A DNA stretch of 64,000 nt. Source: JBHOQS01 sp042408875 (GTDB lineage: Bacteria > Chloroflexota > UBA11872 > JBHOQS01). Under the pieces are notes generated by a model. It saw only the letters and a program-made list of their open reading frames with translations. It was not told the origin of the DNA and made no database searches. The DNA lies in assembly GCA_042408875.1 (NCBI GenBank), contig JBHOQS010000018.1:67650-131649 (forward strand), given 5' to 3'. Positions 52,940-61,086 of this stretch are shown here, piece after piece (the first letter of the stretch is position 1; every line of letters begins with the position of its first letter). The translations under genes were made by a program, and so were the position numbers.

Positions 52940-53257
52940 ATGAACCCGTGGGTGCTTTCGATCATCGCCGCTGTAGCGCTGATTGTGGTGGCCGGCATCG
53001 TGTGCCGCGCCCTGGCGGGCTGGGTGGTCGCGTATATCGCCGGCATCGCCGCCGTGCTGGCGCTGGGCCTGGCGCTTTCAGCCGCGCTGACCGAGATGTT
53101 TCAGGTGTCGGTCCTGCCCGTGGTGATGCTGCCGACGTTCGTGTTTGCGATGTTCTTCGGGCCCCCGCTGGGGAACTGGTTCTTCAGGCGTGTGGCCGGC
53201 TGGGGAAGCGAGGATGTTGAGCAGCACCAGCCTGACAGCAGGCGCCGTGCCGGCTAG
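52940..53257 (+). CDS. Small three-helix membrane protein
   Basis: A 105-residue protein with three hydrophobic helices (about residues 5-25, 28-48 and 55-78: MNPWVLSIIAAVALIVVAGIV and others) and a charged C-terminal tail. No family is recognised. AAGGAGG nine bases before the ATG is excellent. It follows the truncated Ldh2 fragment and converges with moaDE, overlapping its 3' end by four bases. The helices contain a conserved-looking Pro-Val-Val-Met-Leu-Pro but no charged residue inside the membrane; a transporter or assembly role cannot be stated. Confidence 0.6.
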   Translation: MNPWVLSIIAAVALIVVAGIVCRALAGWVVAYIAGIAAVLALGLALSAALTEMFQVSVLPVVMLPTFVFAMFFGPPLGNWFFRRVAGWGSEDVEQHQPDSRRRAG

Positions 53258-53961
53258 CCAGAGAGCGCCTGGCCTGGGCCTTCCAGCCATTCGGCGCCGT
53301 CAGGGCCCACCTCTTTTTTCCAGATCGGCACCTCGGCCTTGAGTCGCTCGATGGCGTGGCGGCACGCGGCGAACGCTTCGGCGCGGTGCGGGGAGGCTAC
53401 CGCGATGACGACGCTCGCCTCGCCGACCTCCAGCCGGCCAACGCGGTGCCACATCACGATCCGTTCCACACCCCAGCGTGCTTTGATCTCCTCGGCGATC
53501 TCTCGCAGCTTGGCCTCGGCCATCTCCGGGTAGGCCTCATACTCGAGATAGCTCACTGGCTTGCCGCGGTTGCTGTTCCGCACCACACCGACGAAGGTCA
53601 GCACTGCCCCGTCCTCGTCGGTCTGCACCGCCGCCGCCAGCCGCGCCGCATCCAGCGGCGAAGTAGTGATGTGGAATGGCTTAAGCGAGGGGTCAATGGC
53701 GGTTACACTACCATCTGCGCCACCGCTGACCGGCGGGATCAGCGCGACCTCATCGCCCGGCGCAAGCGGCGCGTCGCGCCCCACGTATTCACGGTTGCGA
53801 GCCACCATCGCGCGGGTCGCCAGGCTGGCAAAGCGCGGGTACTGGGCGGCTAGGCGCTCGATCACCTGCCCGGCCGTCGCCCCTTCTGGCAGCTCGAGCG
53901 CAAGCTCTCGTGCGCCGATAGCCTCGCGGTACGACGCGAATAACCGGACGTGTACCTGCAT
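53254..53961 (-). CDS. MoaD-MoaE fusion, molybdopterin synthase
   Basis: A 235-residue fusion of both molybdopterin synthase subunits. Residues 1-81 are MoaD (ubiquitin-like), ending in the Gly80-Gly81 pair (PPVSGG). Residues 90-235 are MoaE: FVGVVRNSNRGKPVSYLEYEAY, HRVGRLEVGE and VPIWKKE with catalytic Lys. The sulfur carrier needs a free C-terminal Gly-Gly thiocarboxylate, so the fusion must be cut after Gly81, as has been described for mycobacterial MoaX. The ATG at 53961 has a GAGAGAG upstream. No other moa genes are adjacent. It overlaps the convergent membrane gene by four bases. Confidence 0.92.
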   Translation of the reverse strand: MQVHVRLFASYREAIGARELALELPEGATAGQVIERLAAQYPRFASLATRAMVARNREYVGRDAPLAPGDEVALIPPVSGGADGSVTAIDPSLKPFHITTSPLDAARLAAAVQTDEDGAVLTFVGVVRNSNRGKPVSYLEYEAYPEMAEAKLREIAEEIKARWGVERIVMWHRVGRLEVGEASVVIAVASPHRAEAFAACRHAIERLKAEVPIWKKEVGPDGAEWLEGPGQALSG

Positions 53962-54377
53962 AGCGTCGCTCTCTCTACTCTATGTCTCTATGTTTTGTTT
54001 TAATTTCTTTTAATTTCTATCTATACCTTATATACCTTAAGAACGGATGCCTAGGGCGATTATACCATCGATGCGGGACCAGAACCTGCTGCCAGACGAG
54101 GCACTGGGAGAGCTTGACGCTCGAGCAGGGCTTGGGTATGCATGCACGGCACTAAGGTGTGGGGGCATGGGCGGCCAGGTCTCGAACTCCTCATGCTCAC
54201 TGCCGTGTGGTACCGCGGCGGAGGGGAGTGGCTCTAATCTGCCTCATGGATAGGGATTCAGGGTTCGGGATCTCCCGGCAGCATGTGTAGGCAACACAGC
54301 GGGATGTCGCTATAATGAGCCTGGCGCGATGCATGGATTGCAGGGGGATATGTCCGCGCTAAAGGAGCGGGCCTGCC
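53962..54377. other. Divergent intergenic region between moaDE and VOC genes
   Basis: It contains an AT-rich tract (53975-54040), a T-box-like TGGTACCGCGG (54208-54218) without supporting structure, and a TATAAT box (54311) for the VOC gene. No gene was found. Confidence 0.55.
54284..54316 (+). promoter_or_regulatory. TATAAT promoter with overlapping inverted repeat
   Basis: An exact TATAAT at 54311-54316 lies about 60 bases before the VOC start. TGTGT and ACACA (54284-54298) flank a 5-base centre at the -35 position and could be an operator. Confidence 0.5.
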
Positions 54378-54803
54378 ATGGGTGATGAGACACCTCGCAG
54401 CCGGCTGGTGCATGTCGGCGTGCGAGCGACCGATCTGGAGCGCACGATCGTGTTTTGGCGAGATGGTCTGGGCCTGCACGTAGTCGAGGCCGCGCCCGGC
54501 CGCTATGACCTCACCGATGGCTGCCATAACTTCCGGGTATTCCAGCACCGGGGCCCCGCCCGCCCCCCGCATGTCGGCGGGCTGCTCGACTACTTGCATA
54601 TAGGCGTGCGTGTACCGGACCTGGCGCAAGCGGCGCAGCGGTTGACCGCTCTCGGCTTCACCATCTTCTGGGACGGCGTCGAGGGCGGGAAGCCGTACGA
54701 TCCTGCGACGCCGCCCTCGAAGTCGTTCAAGGTGGAAGACCCTGATGGCATCGTCGTAGATGTCACCGCCAGCGAAGACCAGTGGCCGGGAGTAGGGCTA
54801 TGA
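54378..54803 (+). CDS. VOC superfamily (glyoxalase/bleomycin resistance fold) protein
   Basis: A 141-residue protein with two beta-alpha-beta-beta-beta modules: RLVHVGVRATDLERTIVFWRDGLGL, then YLHIGVRVPDLAQAAQRLTALGFTIFW, ending FKVEDPDGIVVDVTAS. The His and Glu ligands of metal-binding VOC enzymes map to the LVHVGV, YLHIGV and VDVT positions, which keep His at the first two; the final Glu is replaced by Asp or Thr. AAAGGAG is upstream. The stop TGA overlaps the ATG of the PhyH gene, implying co-translation. It may act on the same substrate as the dioxygenase; none can be named. Confidence 0.85.
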   Translation: MGDETPRSRLVHVGVRATDLERTIVFWRDGLGLHVVEAAPGRYDLTDGCHNFRVFQHRGPARPPHVGGLLDYLHIGVRVPDLAQAAQRLTALGFTIFWDGVEGGKPYDPATPPSKSFKVEDPDGIVVDVTASEDQWPGVGL

Positions 54804-55606
54804 GCAGGTTGACCCAGCAGCAGATCGAACAATTCCATGAGCAGGGATACCTGGCGCTGCCGGAGCCTTTGCTTACCGAAGCAGAGGTCGAGCGGCTGCA
54901 GGAGGCGCTCGATGAGGTGCTGCGCGGCACGAGCCCGGGCAAGCCGGAGCTTCTGCGCAACCTGGCCGGCGGCGACCTGAACAGTGACGCTGTCGTCGTG
55001 CAGGTGGTGAATATCTGGCGGGCGCATCCGGCATTCGAGGAGCACATGCGCCGGCGGGACCTGGTAGAGATGGTCGTGCAGCTCTGTCCCACCGACATAC
55101 TGCGAGTATGGCACGACCAGATCCAGTACAAGCCACCGGCTGTGGGCACCTCTACGAAGTGGCATCAGGATTTCCCGGCTTGGCCGGTGCTCGCGCCTGC
55201 CGACCTGGTCACGGCTTGGGTGGCCCTAGACGACGTGACGGTGCAGAACGGTTGCCTGCGCTTCGTGCCGGGCTCGCACCGCTGGGGCGTGCACCGCGCT
55301 CTCGGCACGAACGACGACTTCTCGCCGCGCTACGACCCGGCGCTGCTCCCGCCGGGCGCCGAGGTTCGCGTAGAGTTCGTGGAGCTGCCCAAAGGCGGCG
55401 TGAGCTTCCATCATTGCCTGACCTGGCACGGGAGCGCGCCGAACCCGACGCCGACCCACCGGCGCGCCATCGCCGTGCACTATATGCCTGGCCACACGCG
55501 GTACGTGGCGTCCGGCCGGCACGTGATGCAGGCACGCATTACCGTGCCCGATGGTGCCATCCTCGAAGGCGAGCACTTCCCAGTCGTCTGGTCGCGCGCG
55601 GGATAA
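54800..55606 (+). CDS. Phytanoyl-CoA dioxygenase (PhyH) family protein
   Basis: A 268-residue non-haem Fe(II)/2-oxoglutarate oxygenase. The metal triad is visible: His122 and Asp124 in KWHQDFP, and His210 in CLTWHGSAPN, with Arg222-Arg223 in THRRAIAVHY as the 2-oxoglutarate contact. FVPGSHRWGVH is a further family signature. The substrate is unknown; relatives hydroxylate lipids, antibiotics or osmolytes. The ATG overlaps the VOC stop as ATGA. A near-perfect promoter lies 30 bases beyond its stop and reads into the transporter operon, so this pair is a transcription unit of its own. Confidence 0.9.
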   Translation: MSRLTQQQIEQFHEQGYLALPEPLLTEAEVERLQEALDEVLRGTSPGKPELLRNLAGGDLNSDAVVVQVVNIWRAHPAFEEHMRRRDLVEMVVQLCPTDILRVWHDQIQYKPPAVGTSTKWHQDFPAWPVLAPADLVTAWVALDDVTVQNGCLRFVPGSHRWGVHRALGTNDDFSPRYDPALLPPGAEVRVEFVELPKGGVSFHHCLTWHGSAPNPTPTHRRAIAVHYMPGHTRYVASGRHVMQARITVPDGAILEGEHFPVVWSRAG

Positions 55607-55632
55607 CCAGAGGGCTCTTGTGCTCTCCGAAG

Positions 55633-55661
55633 TTGACAGAAACCGGACGGCTTCGTACAAT
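55633..55661 (+). promoter_or_regulatory. Near-consensus promoter of the peptide ABC transporter operon
   Basis: TTGACA (55633-55638) and TACAAT (55656-55661) with a 17-base spacer. The transcript would have a leader of about 170 bases before the binding-protein start. Confidence 0.8.
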
Positions 55662-55836
55662 GCTGTGCACGTGTAGTGACTGCTCCGACGGCCCGGACGC
55701 ACATCGTGCTGTCCATGCGAGAGCCAGCACGTGCGGCCGGACCGCCGGGTGATGCCTGTCGCTCACGGGCGGAGCACCTGTTCTCGCCGTTTCTTAGCAA
55801 TGTCGCTTTGAGCTGCGGAAAGGAGCGTAGTGTGCG

Positions 55837-57618
55837 ATGCGTCTACGTCGGCGGTCGTTTGTCGGTGGCGCCGCGGCGTCGCTGCCGCTGGCGCTGGCTG
55901 GGTTCCCCATCCTTGTGCGCGGGGCACGCACTACGGTAACCGTGGCCATGTCCCAGGAGCCACCCACGCTGGGCTACGCACTCGGCTCGGCCTACGTGGC
56001 CAGCGTGGTGAAGATCACCATTGGCTCTGAGCCTGGCCTGGTGCAGCGTGACGACCAGAGCAACCTGATCCCCTTCCTGTGCGAGTCGGTGCCCACGGTG
56101 GAGAACGGCGGAGCCCAGTTCGTGGGCGAGGGCGCCGATCAGTTCCTCCAGGTGACCTTTCGGCTCCGCCCCGACGTGACCTGGTCGGATGGCACGCCGC
56201 TGACGTCCCGGGACTTCAAGTTCGGCTGGGAGCTGGTGATGAACCCGAACTTCCCGGTGACGCAGGGCCGTGACCTGGAGCGCAAGGTCTGGAGCGTGGA
56301 GACGCCTGACGACTACACGGTTATCTATAATTTTATGTCGCAGAACCAGGCCCGCGAGGCGGCACGCAACGGTCACATGGGCCTGAGCCCGAACGAGTTC
56401 GCCGAGTTTGCCGAGCAATCGGGCCCGGTGCTCGACCCGCTGTACAACCGGATTGGCTCGCCCTGGGCCGGTGCGGTCGCCGGAGCGGCGCCTACGCACA
56501 TTCTCTCAGGCATGCCGGTCGAAGAGATCGACAAGAGCGACTATACACGGCAGCCGCTGGGGATCGGCCCCTTCAAAGTGGTCAACTGGGTGCCGGGGCA
56601 GTACATCCAGGTTGATGCCGTGCCCACCTTCTTCCTCGGCGCGCCACGTCTCTCCTCGATTATCTTCAAGATCATCCCCAACTCGAATACGATCCTGGCG
56701 CAGGTGCAGACAGGCGAGGTGGATGTGGTCAGCGAAGACGCGCTCCAACTCGACAGCGCGCCCACGCTGGACCGCCTGGAGCGCGATCGACGCGCCAACG
56801 TGAAAGCATACTATATCCCGGCGATGACCTGGGAGCACATTGACTTCAACCTCGATAACGAGCACTTGAGGGACGTGCGCGTCCGCCGGGCCATTGCCCA
56901 TGCGATCGACCGCAAGCTGATTGTTGATCGGGTCTTATACGGCAAGACGGAGGTGATCCACTCCTGGATCCCGCCGATCTCCTGGGCGTACAACCCTGAG
57001 CTCAGGACCTACCCGTATGACCCAAACGAGGCGAAGCGGTTGCTGGCTGAGGCGGGCTACACGCCCGGGCCGGATGGCATCCTCCAGAAAGGCGGCAAGA
57101 AGCTCACGCTGAAGCTCCAGACCACCACCGCGCCGGTGCGTCAGCAGTACTCGCAGATCATCCAGCAGAACCTTAAGGCGGTGGGGATCGATCTCCAGCT
57201 CGAGTTCTTACCGGCGGCCACGTTCTTCGCCGGCGAAGGCAAGGGTCCGCTGAGCAACCGCACGTTTGAGCTCGGCGTCTACGCCTGGGTGGCGGGCGAC
57301 GATCCGGGCGGTATGGAGCTCTACCACTCGAAGAACATCCCCACGAAGGAAAACGCCTACACCGGCCAGAACTACCCTGGGTGGCGGAATCCTAGGAACG
57401 ATGAGCTGCTGGTCAAGGCGATGAGCACGCTGAACCAGGACGAGCGGCTGCCGCTCTACCTGGAGCAGCAGAAGCTCTTTGCCGAAGAGCTGCCGGTGCT
57501 GCCGCTCTTCGCCCGGCCGAACATCTCGCTGGCGCGCCGGACGCTGCAAAACTTCCGGCCCACTCCGACCAATACACCGCTGACGTGGAATACGTACGAC
57601 TGGTGGCTGGCGGAGTAA
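55837..57618 (+). CDS. Family 5 ABC transporter substrate-binding protein (peptide/nickel type)
   Basis: A 593-residue family 5 solute-binding protein. MRLRRRSFVGGAAASLPLALAG is a Tat-type signal. Diagnostic family features are VTWSDGTPLTSRDFKFGWELV, QPLGIGPFKVVNWVPGQYI, FNLDNEHLRDVRVRRAIAHAIDRKLIV and AYNPELRTYPYDPNEAKRLLAEAGY. It delivers peptides or other short solutes to the membrane complex encoded next. Expression from the promoter at 55633 is expected. A 12-bp hairpin after the gene would make this gene more abundant in mRNA than the permeases. AAAGGAG lies upstream of the ATG. Confidence 0.95.
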   Translation: MRLRRRSFVGGAAASLPLALAGFPILVRGARTTVTVAMSQEPPTLGYALGSAYVASVVKITIGSEPGLVQRDDQSNLIPFLCESVPTVENGGAQFVGEGADQFLQVTFRLRPDVTWSDGTPLTSRDFKFGWELVMNPNFPVTQGRDLERKVWSVETPDDYTVIYNFMSQNQAREAARNGHMGLSPNEFAEFAEQSGPVLDPLYNRIGSPWAGAVAGAAPTHILSGMPVEEIDKSDYTRQPLGIGPFKVVNWVPGQYIQVDAVPTFFLGAPRLSSIIFKIIPNSNTILAQVQTGEVDVVSEDALQLDSAPTLDRLERDRRANVKAYYIPAMTWEHIDFNLDNEHLRDVRVRRAIAHAIDRKLIVDRVLYGKTEVIHSWIPPISWAYNPELRTYPYDPNEAKRLLAEAGYTPGPDGILQKGGKKLTLKLQTTTAPVRQQYSQIIQQNLKAVGIDLQLEFLPAATFFAGEGKGPLSNRTFELGVYAWVAGDDPGGMELYHSKNIPTKENAYTGQNYPGWRNPRNDELLVKAMSTLNQDERLPLYLEQQKLFAEELPVLPLFARPNISLARRTLQNFRPTPTNTPLTWNTYDWWLAE

Positions 57619-57748
57619 CCCTATTCTCGCGCTGAGGGTCAGCGAGGCCGTCGCGTTCAGCCTCCAGTGCTGTGCATTGCAGCGGCAACGAACGCGGCGG
57701 CCTGCTGTGCAGGCCCGGGCGCGGGAGCAGCGGGCCGCCGGGGCCTGG

Positions 57749-57778
57749 CTGTGGCACGGTAGTCGAACCGTGCCACAG
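57749..57778 (+). terminator. Intercistronic hairpin between binding protein and permease
   Basis: CTGTGGCACGGT (57749-57760) and ACCGTGCCACAG (57767-57778) form a perfect 12-bp stem around AGTCGA. With no T run it is more likely an RNA-stabilising or partial attenuation structure than a full terminator. Confidence 0.6.
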
Positions 57779-57855
57779 GCCGCTCGGCAGCACGGACCTG
57801 CGGACGCCCGGAAGCCGGATCTCTCAGACACGGTGACGGCGGAGCGAGCGAAGCC

Positions 57856-58818
57856 ATGCGTGGCTATCTGGTCCGTCGTACGATCCAGATGGTTATCCTC
57901 CTTTTGTTCACGTCCGTCCTGGTCTACGTTATCCTATACCTCGTGCCAGGCGGGCCGTTCGACACGCTGCGCTTCGCCAACCCCCGCATCTCACCGGAGC
58001 ACATCAAACGGCTGGAGGCCTTGCTCGGCCTGGACCGCCCGCTGCATGAACGCTACCTGCGCTGGCTGTGGAACGTCCTGCACGGAGACTGGGGCACCTC
58101 CTGGGGTGTGGCTGTGGGCCAGCCCGTGCTCAGGCTGATCCAGCAGCGGCTGGCGAATACGCTGCTGCTGATGGGCCTCTCCACTCTGCTTTCCCTGGCG
58201 ATCGCGCTCCCCATCGGCATCTACTCAGCCGTCAAGCAGTACTCGGTGCTGGACTACCTGCTCACTGCAGCCTCGTTCTTCGGCATCTCTATGCCGACCT
58301 TCTGGATCGGCGTGATGATGCTGATCATCTTCGCGGCAACCCTGCAATGGTTCCCTGCTGGTGGAGCATCCACGCCAGGGAAAGAGGCCGACTGGCTGGA
58401 TCGGGCCCGCTATCTGGTGCTGCCGACGGTAGTGCTCAGCGTGGTGAACGTGGCGCAGTGGAGCCGGTTCATCCGCTCGGCCATGCTCGATGTCTTGCGG
58501 CAGGACTACCTGCGGACAGCGCGGGCCAAGGGCGCGTCAGAGCGCGTGGTCATTCTGAAACATGCCCTGCGCAACGCTATGATCCCGGTGATCACGCTGG
58601 TAGGCCTGGATCTCCCGCAGCTCTTCGGCGGCGCCATCATCACTGAGAGTATCTTCGCCTGGCCTGGCATGGGCTCACTCTTCTACAACGCCATTACTCA
58701 GTCGGACTGGCCGCTGGTCCAGGCCATCACTATGGTCAGCGCCTTCCTGGTGGTCGCCTCGAACCTGCTCGCTGATGTGCTGTATGCTGTAGTAGATCCC
58801 CGCATCAGGTACGACTGA
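57856..58818 (+). CDS. ABC transporter permease, DppB type
   Basis: A 320-residue membrane subunit with six helices. YLVRRTIQMVILLLFTSVLVYV opens the protein and the EAA-like loop VVILKHALRNAMIPVITLVGL, which contacts the ATPases, is near residue 240. GDWGTSWGVAVGQPVLRLIQQRL and LPQLFGGAIITESIFAWPGMG are typical. It forms the pore with the DppC partner that starts seven bases after its stop. The ATG has only a weak GAGCGAAG ribosome binding site. Confidence 0.95.
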   Translation: MRGYLVRRTIQMVILLLFTSVLVYVILYLVPGGPFDTLRFANPRISPEHIKRLEALLGLDRPLHERYLRWLWNVLHGDWGTSWGVAVGQPVLRLIQQRLANTLLLMGLSTLLSLAIALPIGIYSAVKQYSVLDYLLTAASFFGISMPTFWIGVMMLIIFAATLQWFPAGGASTPGKEADWLDRARYLVLPTVVLSVVNVAQWSRFIRSAMLDVLRQDYLRTARAKGASERVVILKHALRNAMIPVITLVGLDLPQLFGGAIITESIFAWPGMGSLFYNAITQSDWPLVQAITMVSAFLVVASNLLADVLYAVVDPRIRYD

Positions 58819-58825
58819 GCCTGCT

Positions 58826-59779
58826 ATGAGCACTGTGGCAGCGCCGCTGCAACCAGAAGCCATTTTTGCTGACGAAGAGGTCCTGGCGACGCAGGAGGCC
58901 GGACAGTGGCGCATGGTGTGGCGCCGCTTCCTGCGCCATCGCCTGGCTGTGGTCGGTGCACTGGTGCTGGGCACCATCGCTATAGTGTGCCTGGCTGCGC
59001 CGTGGATCGCCCCGTACCCATACGATAAGCAGGACCCTATGCTTATTAATGTCTTTCCAGGGCCAAGCCCCGAGCACTGGCTGGGGACCGACGAGCTCGG
59101 ACGTGACGTACTCAGCCGCCTGATGTACGCCGGGCGCATCTCCCTCACCGTGGCCATTTCCTCGACGCTCCTGTCAGTGATCATCGGCGTCCTGGTTGGC
59201 GCAGTGGCGGCGTACTATGGCGGCGCTGTCGAAGTGATCCTGATGCGTTTCACTGACATGATGCTTGCGCTGCCGACGCTGCCGCTCCTGCTGGTGTTCT
59301 CGAAGATGCTGCGTGATTTCATAGGGCTGCAGCAGCTGTTCGGTGAGGCGCTCAGCGTCTACGTCATCATTGCAGTGCTGACGCTGTTCGGCTGGATGAG
59401 CGTGGCCAGGCTGGTCCATGGCTCGGTGCTCTCGCTGAAGCACCGCGAGTTCATCGAGGCGGCCCATGCCCTGGGCGCATCAGGGTGGCGCATCATCTTT
59501 GCCCATCTGGTGCCCAACTCGGTCGCTCCGATCATCGTTGCTGCCACGCTTGGGGTGGGCACGCGCATCATCGCTGAGGCGAGCCTGAGCTTCCTCGGAC
59601 TGGGTATCGTGCCGCCGACGCCGAGCTGGGGCAACATGCTGAGCGATGTGCAGGCGTACATGTGGACCAACCCCTGGCTGGCCTTTTATCCGGGCGTCAC
59701 GATCTCGATCGTGGTGCTGTCGATCAATCTAATGGGCGATGCGCTGCGTGATGCCCTAGATCCGCGCCTGCGGCACTGA
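58826..59779 (+). CDS. ABC transporter permease, DppC type
   Basis: A 317-residue permease. A cytosolic N-terminal tail precedes MVWRRFLRHRLAVVGALVLG, followed by HWLGTDELGRDVLSRLMYAGRISL, the common start of the DppC core. The coupling loop is REFIEAAHALGASGWRIIFAHLVPNSV, and EASLSFLGLGIVPPTPSWGNML completes the family pattern. The gap to the upstream permease is seven bases. It pairs with the DppB subunit to make the translocation channel. The following ATPase is 41 bases on. Confidence 0.95.
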   Translation: MSTVAAPLQPEAIFADEEVLATQEAGQWRMVWRRFLRHRLAVVGALVLGTIAIVCLAAPWIAPYPYDKQDPMLINVFPGPSPEHWLGTDELGRDVLSRLMYAGRISLTVAISSTLLSVIIGVLVGAVAAYYGGAVEVILMRFTDMMLALPTLPLLLVFSKMLRDFIGLQQLFGEALSVYVIIAVLTLFGWMSVARLVHGSVLSLKHREFIEAAHALGASGWRIIFAHLVPNSVAPIIVAATLGVGTRIIAEASLSFLGLGIVPPTPSWGNMLSDVQAYMWTNPWLAFYPGVTISIVVLSINLMGDALRDALDPRLRH

Positions 59780-59820
59780 AGAGAGCAAAACCTGATCTGG
59801 AAGCATGGGAGCACAGAGCA

Positions 59821-60945
59821 GTGGGAAACGGCACACCATCGCACGTGCCGCCAGCCGGGCCGCTGGAAGGCACGGCGCCCCAGCAAGCGCTGGGTGCAGC
59901 TGGCCTGGCCCAGGCCGCCATCGAGCCGCTGCTGGCAGTGCGCGACCTGCACACATACTTTTTTACACCCGATGGGGTCGTCCGCGCGGTAGACGGCGTA
60001 GATCTGACGGTGCATCGCGGCTCGACGCTCTGCCTGGTCGGAGAAAGCGGCTGCGGCAAGAGCGTGACTGCCCTCTCGATCATGCGGCTGATCCCGTCTC
60101 CGCCCGGGAAGATCGTGCGCGGGCAGGTGCTGTTCGATGGTCGGGACCTGCTTCAGCTCCCAGAGGCGGAGATGCTCAACGTGCGCGGCAAGCGTATCGC
60201 CATGATCTTCCAGGAGCCGATGACCTCACTCAACCCGGTGTTCCGGGTGGGCGAGCAAGTGGCCGAGGCGCTCCAGCTGCACGAGCGGGTGAGCCGGCGG
60301 GAGGCTTGGGATCGTGCCGTCGAGATGCTGCGCGTGGTGGGCATTCCGACACCAGAGCAGCGGGCGCGCAGCTACCCCCACGAGTTCTCCGGCGGCATGC
60401 GCCAGCGGGTGATGATCGCCATGGCGCTGGCCTGCCGGCCGCAGCTCGTCATCGCCGATGAGCCGACCACGGCGCTCGATGTGACCATCCAGGCGCAGAT
60501 CCTGGAGCTGATGCGGCAGCTCAAGCGAGACTTTGGCATGAGCATCCTGCTGATCACGCACGACCTCGGAGTCGTGGCAGAGATGGCCGATGAGGTCGCG
60601 GTGATGTATGCAGGCAAGATCGTCGAGCAGGCCCCGGCCGTTGAGCTCTTCCGTTCGCCGCAGCATCCGTACACGCAGGGACTGCTGGCCAGCATTCCGA
60701 CGCTGGAGACCCCGAAGGGTCAGCGGCTCAACGTGATCAAGGGGAGCGTGCCCAATCCGTATCGCATACCGCCGGGCTGCGCCTTCGCACCGCGCTGCCC
60801 GGCGGCCATGCCGCGGTGCCGGGCGGAGCCGCCGCCGATGTTCACACCGGCGCCCGGCCATCTGGCACGCTGCTGGCTGCACGATCCTCAGTGTGCCCAT
60901 GCGCCAGCACCGCCCGCCGCGACGGAGGTAGGGGGAGCGAACTGA
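59821..60945 (+). CDS. ABC transporter ATP-binding protein, DppD type
   Basis: A 374-residue ATPase. About 35 residues precede LLAVRDLHTYFFTPDG. The Walker A motif is GESGCGKS, the Q-loop follows at IFQEPMTSLNP, the signature is FSGGMRQRVMIAMAL, and Walker B lies in LVIADEPTTALDV with the H-loop in LLITHDLG. The C-terminal oligopeptide-type extension IPPGCAFAPRCPAAMPRC holds a Cys cluster common in DppD/OppD and probably binds an iron-sulfur centre. The GTG start is preceded by GGGAG; an alternative start is possible because the first 30 residues are low-complexity. Confidence 0.95.
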   Translation: MGNGTPSHVPPAGPLEGTAPQQALGAAGLAQAAIEPLLAVRDLHTYFFTPDGVVRAVDGVDLTVHRGSTLCLVGESGCGKSVTALSIMRLIPSPPGKIVRGQVLFDGRDLLQLPEAEMLNVRGKRIAMIFQEPMTSLNPVFRVGEQVAEALQLHERVSRREAWDRAVEMLRVVGIPTPEQRARSYPHEFSGGMRQRVMIAMALACRPQLVIADEPTTALDVTIQAQILELMRQLKRDFGMSILLITHDLGVVAEMADEVAVMYAGKIVEQAPAVELFRSPQHPYTQGLLASIPTLETPKGQRLNVIKGSVPNPYRIPPGCAFAPRCPAAMPRCRAEPPPMFTPAPGHLARCWLHDPQCAHAPAPPAATEVGGAN

Positions 60946-61035
60946 GGATGCCACTTAAGGATATGCGTAGTTCGCAGATAAGGCTACGTTTGCGACGATG
61001 CTTTTCAATGCACGGTAAATTTTTAAACTTTAAGG

Positions 61036-61086
61036 GCGCTAGGAACGAAAGGGTGCTAGGAACGAAAGGACGCTAGGAACGAATGG
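61036..61086 (+). repeat. 17-bp tandem repeat (3 copies) including the start site of the DppF gene
   Basis: Three units at 61036-61052, 61053-61069 and 61070-61086 share GCTAGGAACGAAAGG-like sequence. In the last unit an A-to-T change creates the ATG, and its AGGA serves as ribosome binding site. The first two copies thus duplicate the ribosome binding site. An AT-rich tract lies just upstream. Confidence 0.85.

Noticed and set aside
54208..54218. TGGTACCGCGG resembling a T-box upstream of the VOC gene
   Set aside because: No Stem I, specifier or terminator could be built, and a VOC-PhyH pair is not an amino-acid gene. Probably chance or a degraded leader.
54047..54253. A 68-codon frame between moaDE and VOC
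   Set aside because: No ribosome binding site, no hydrophobic or family pattern, and it overlaps presumed regulatory sequence.
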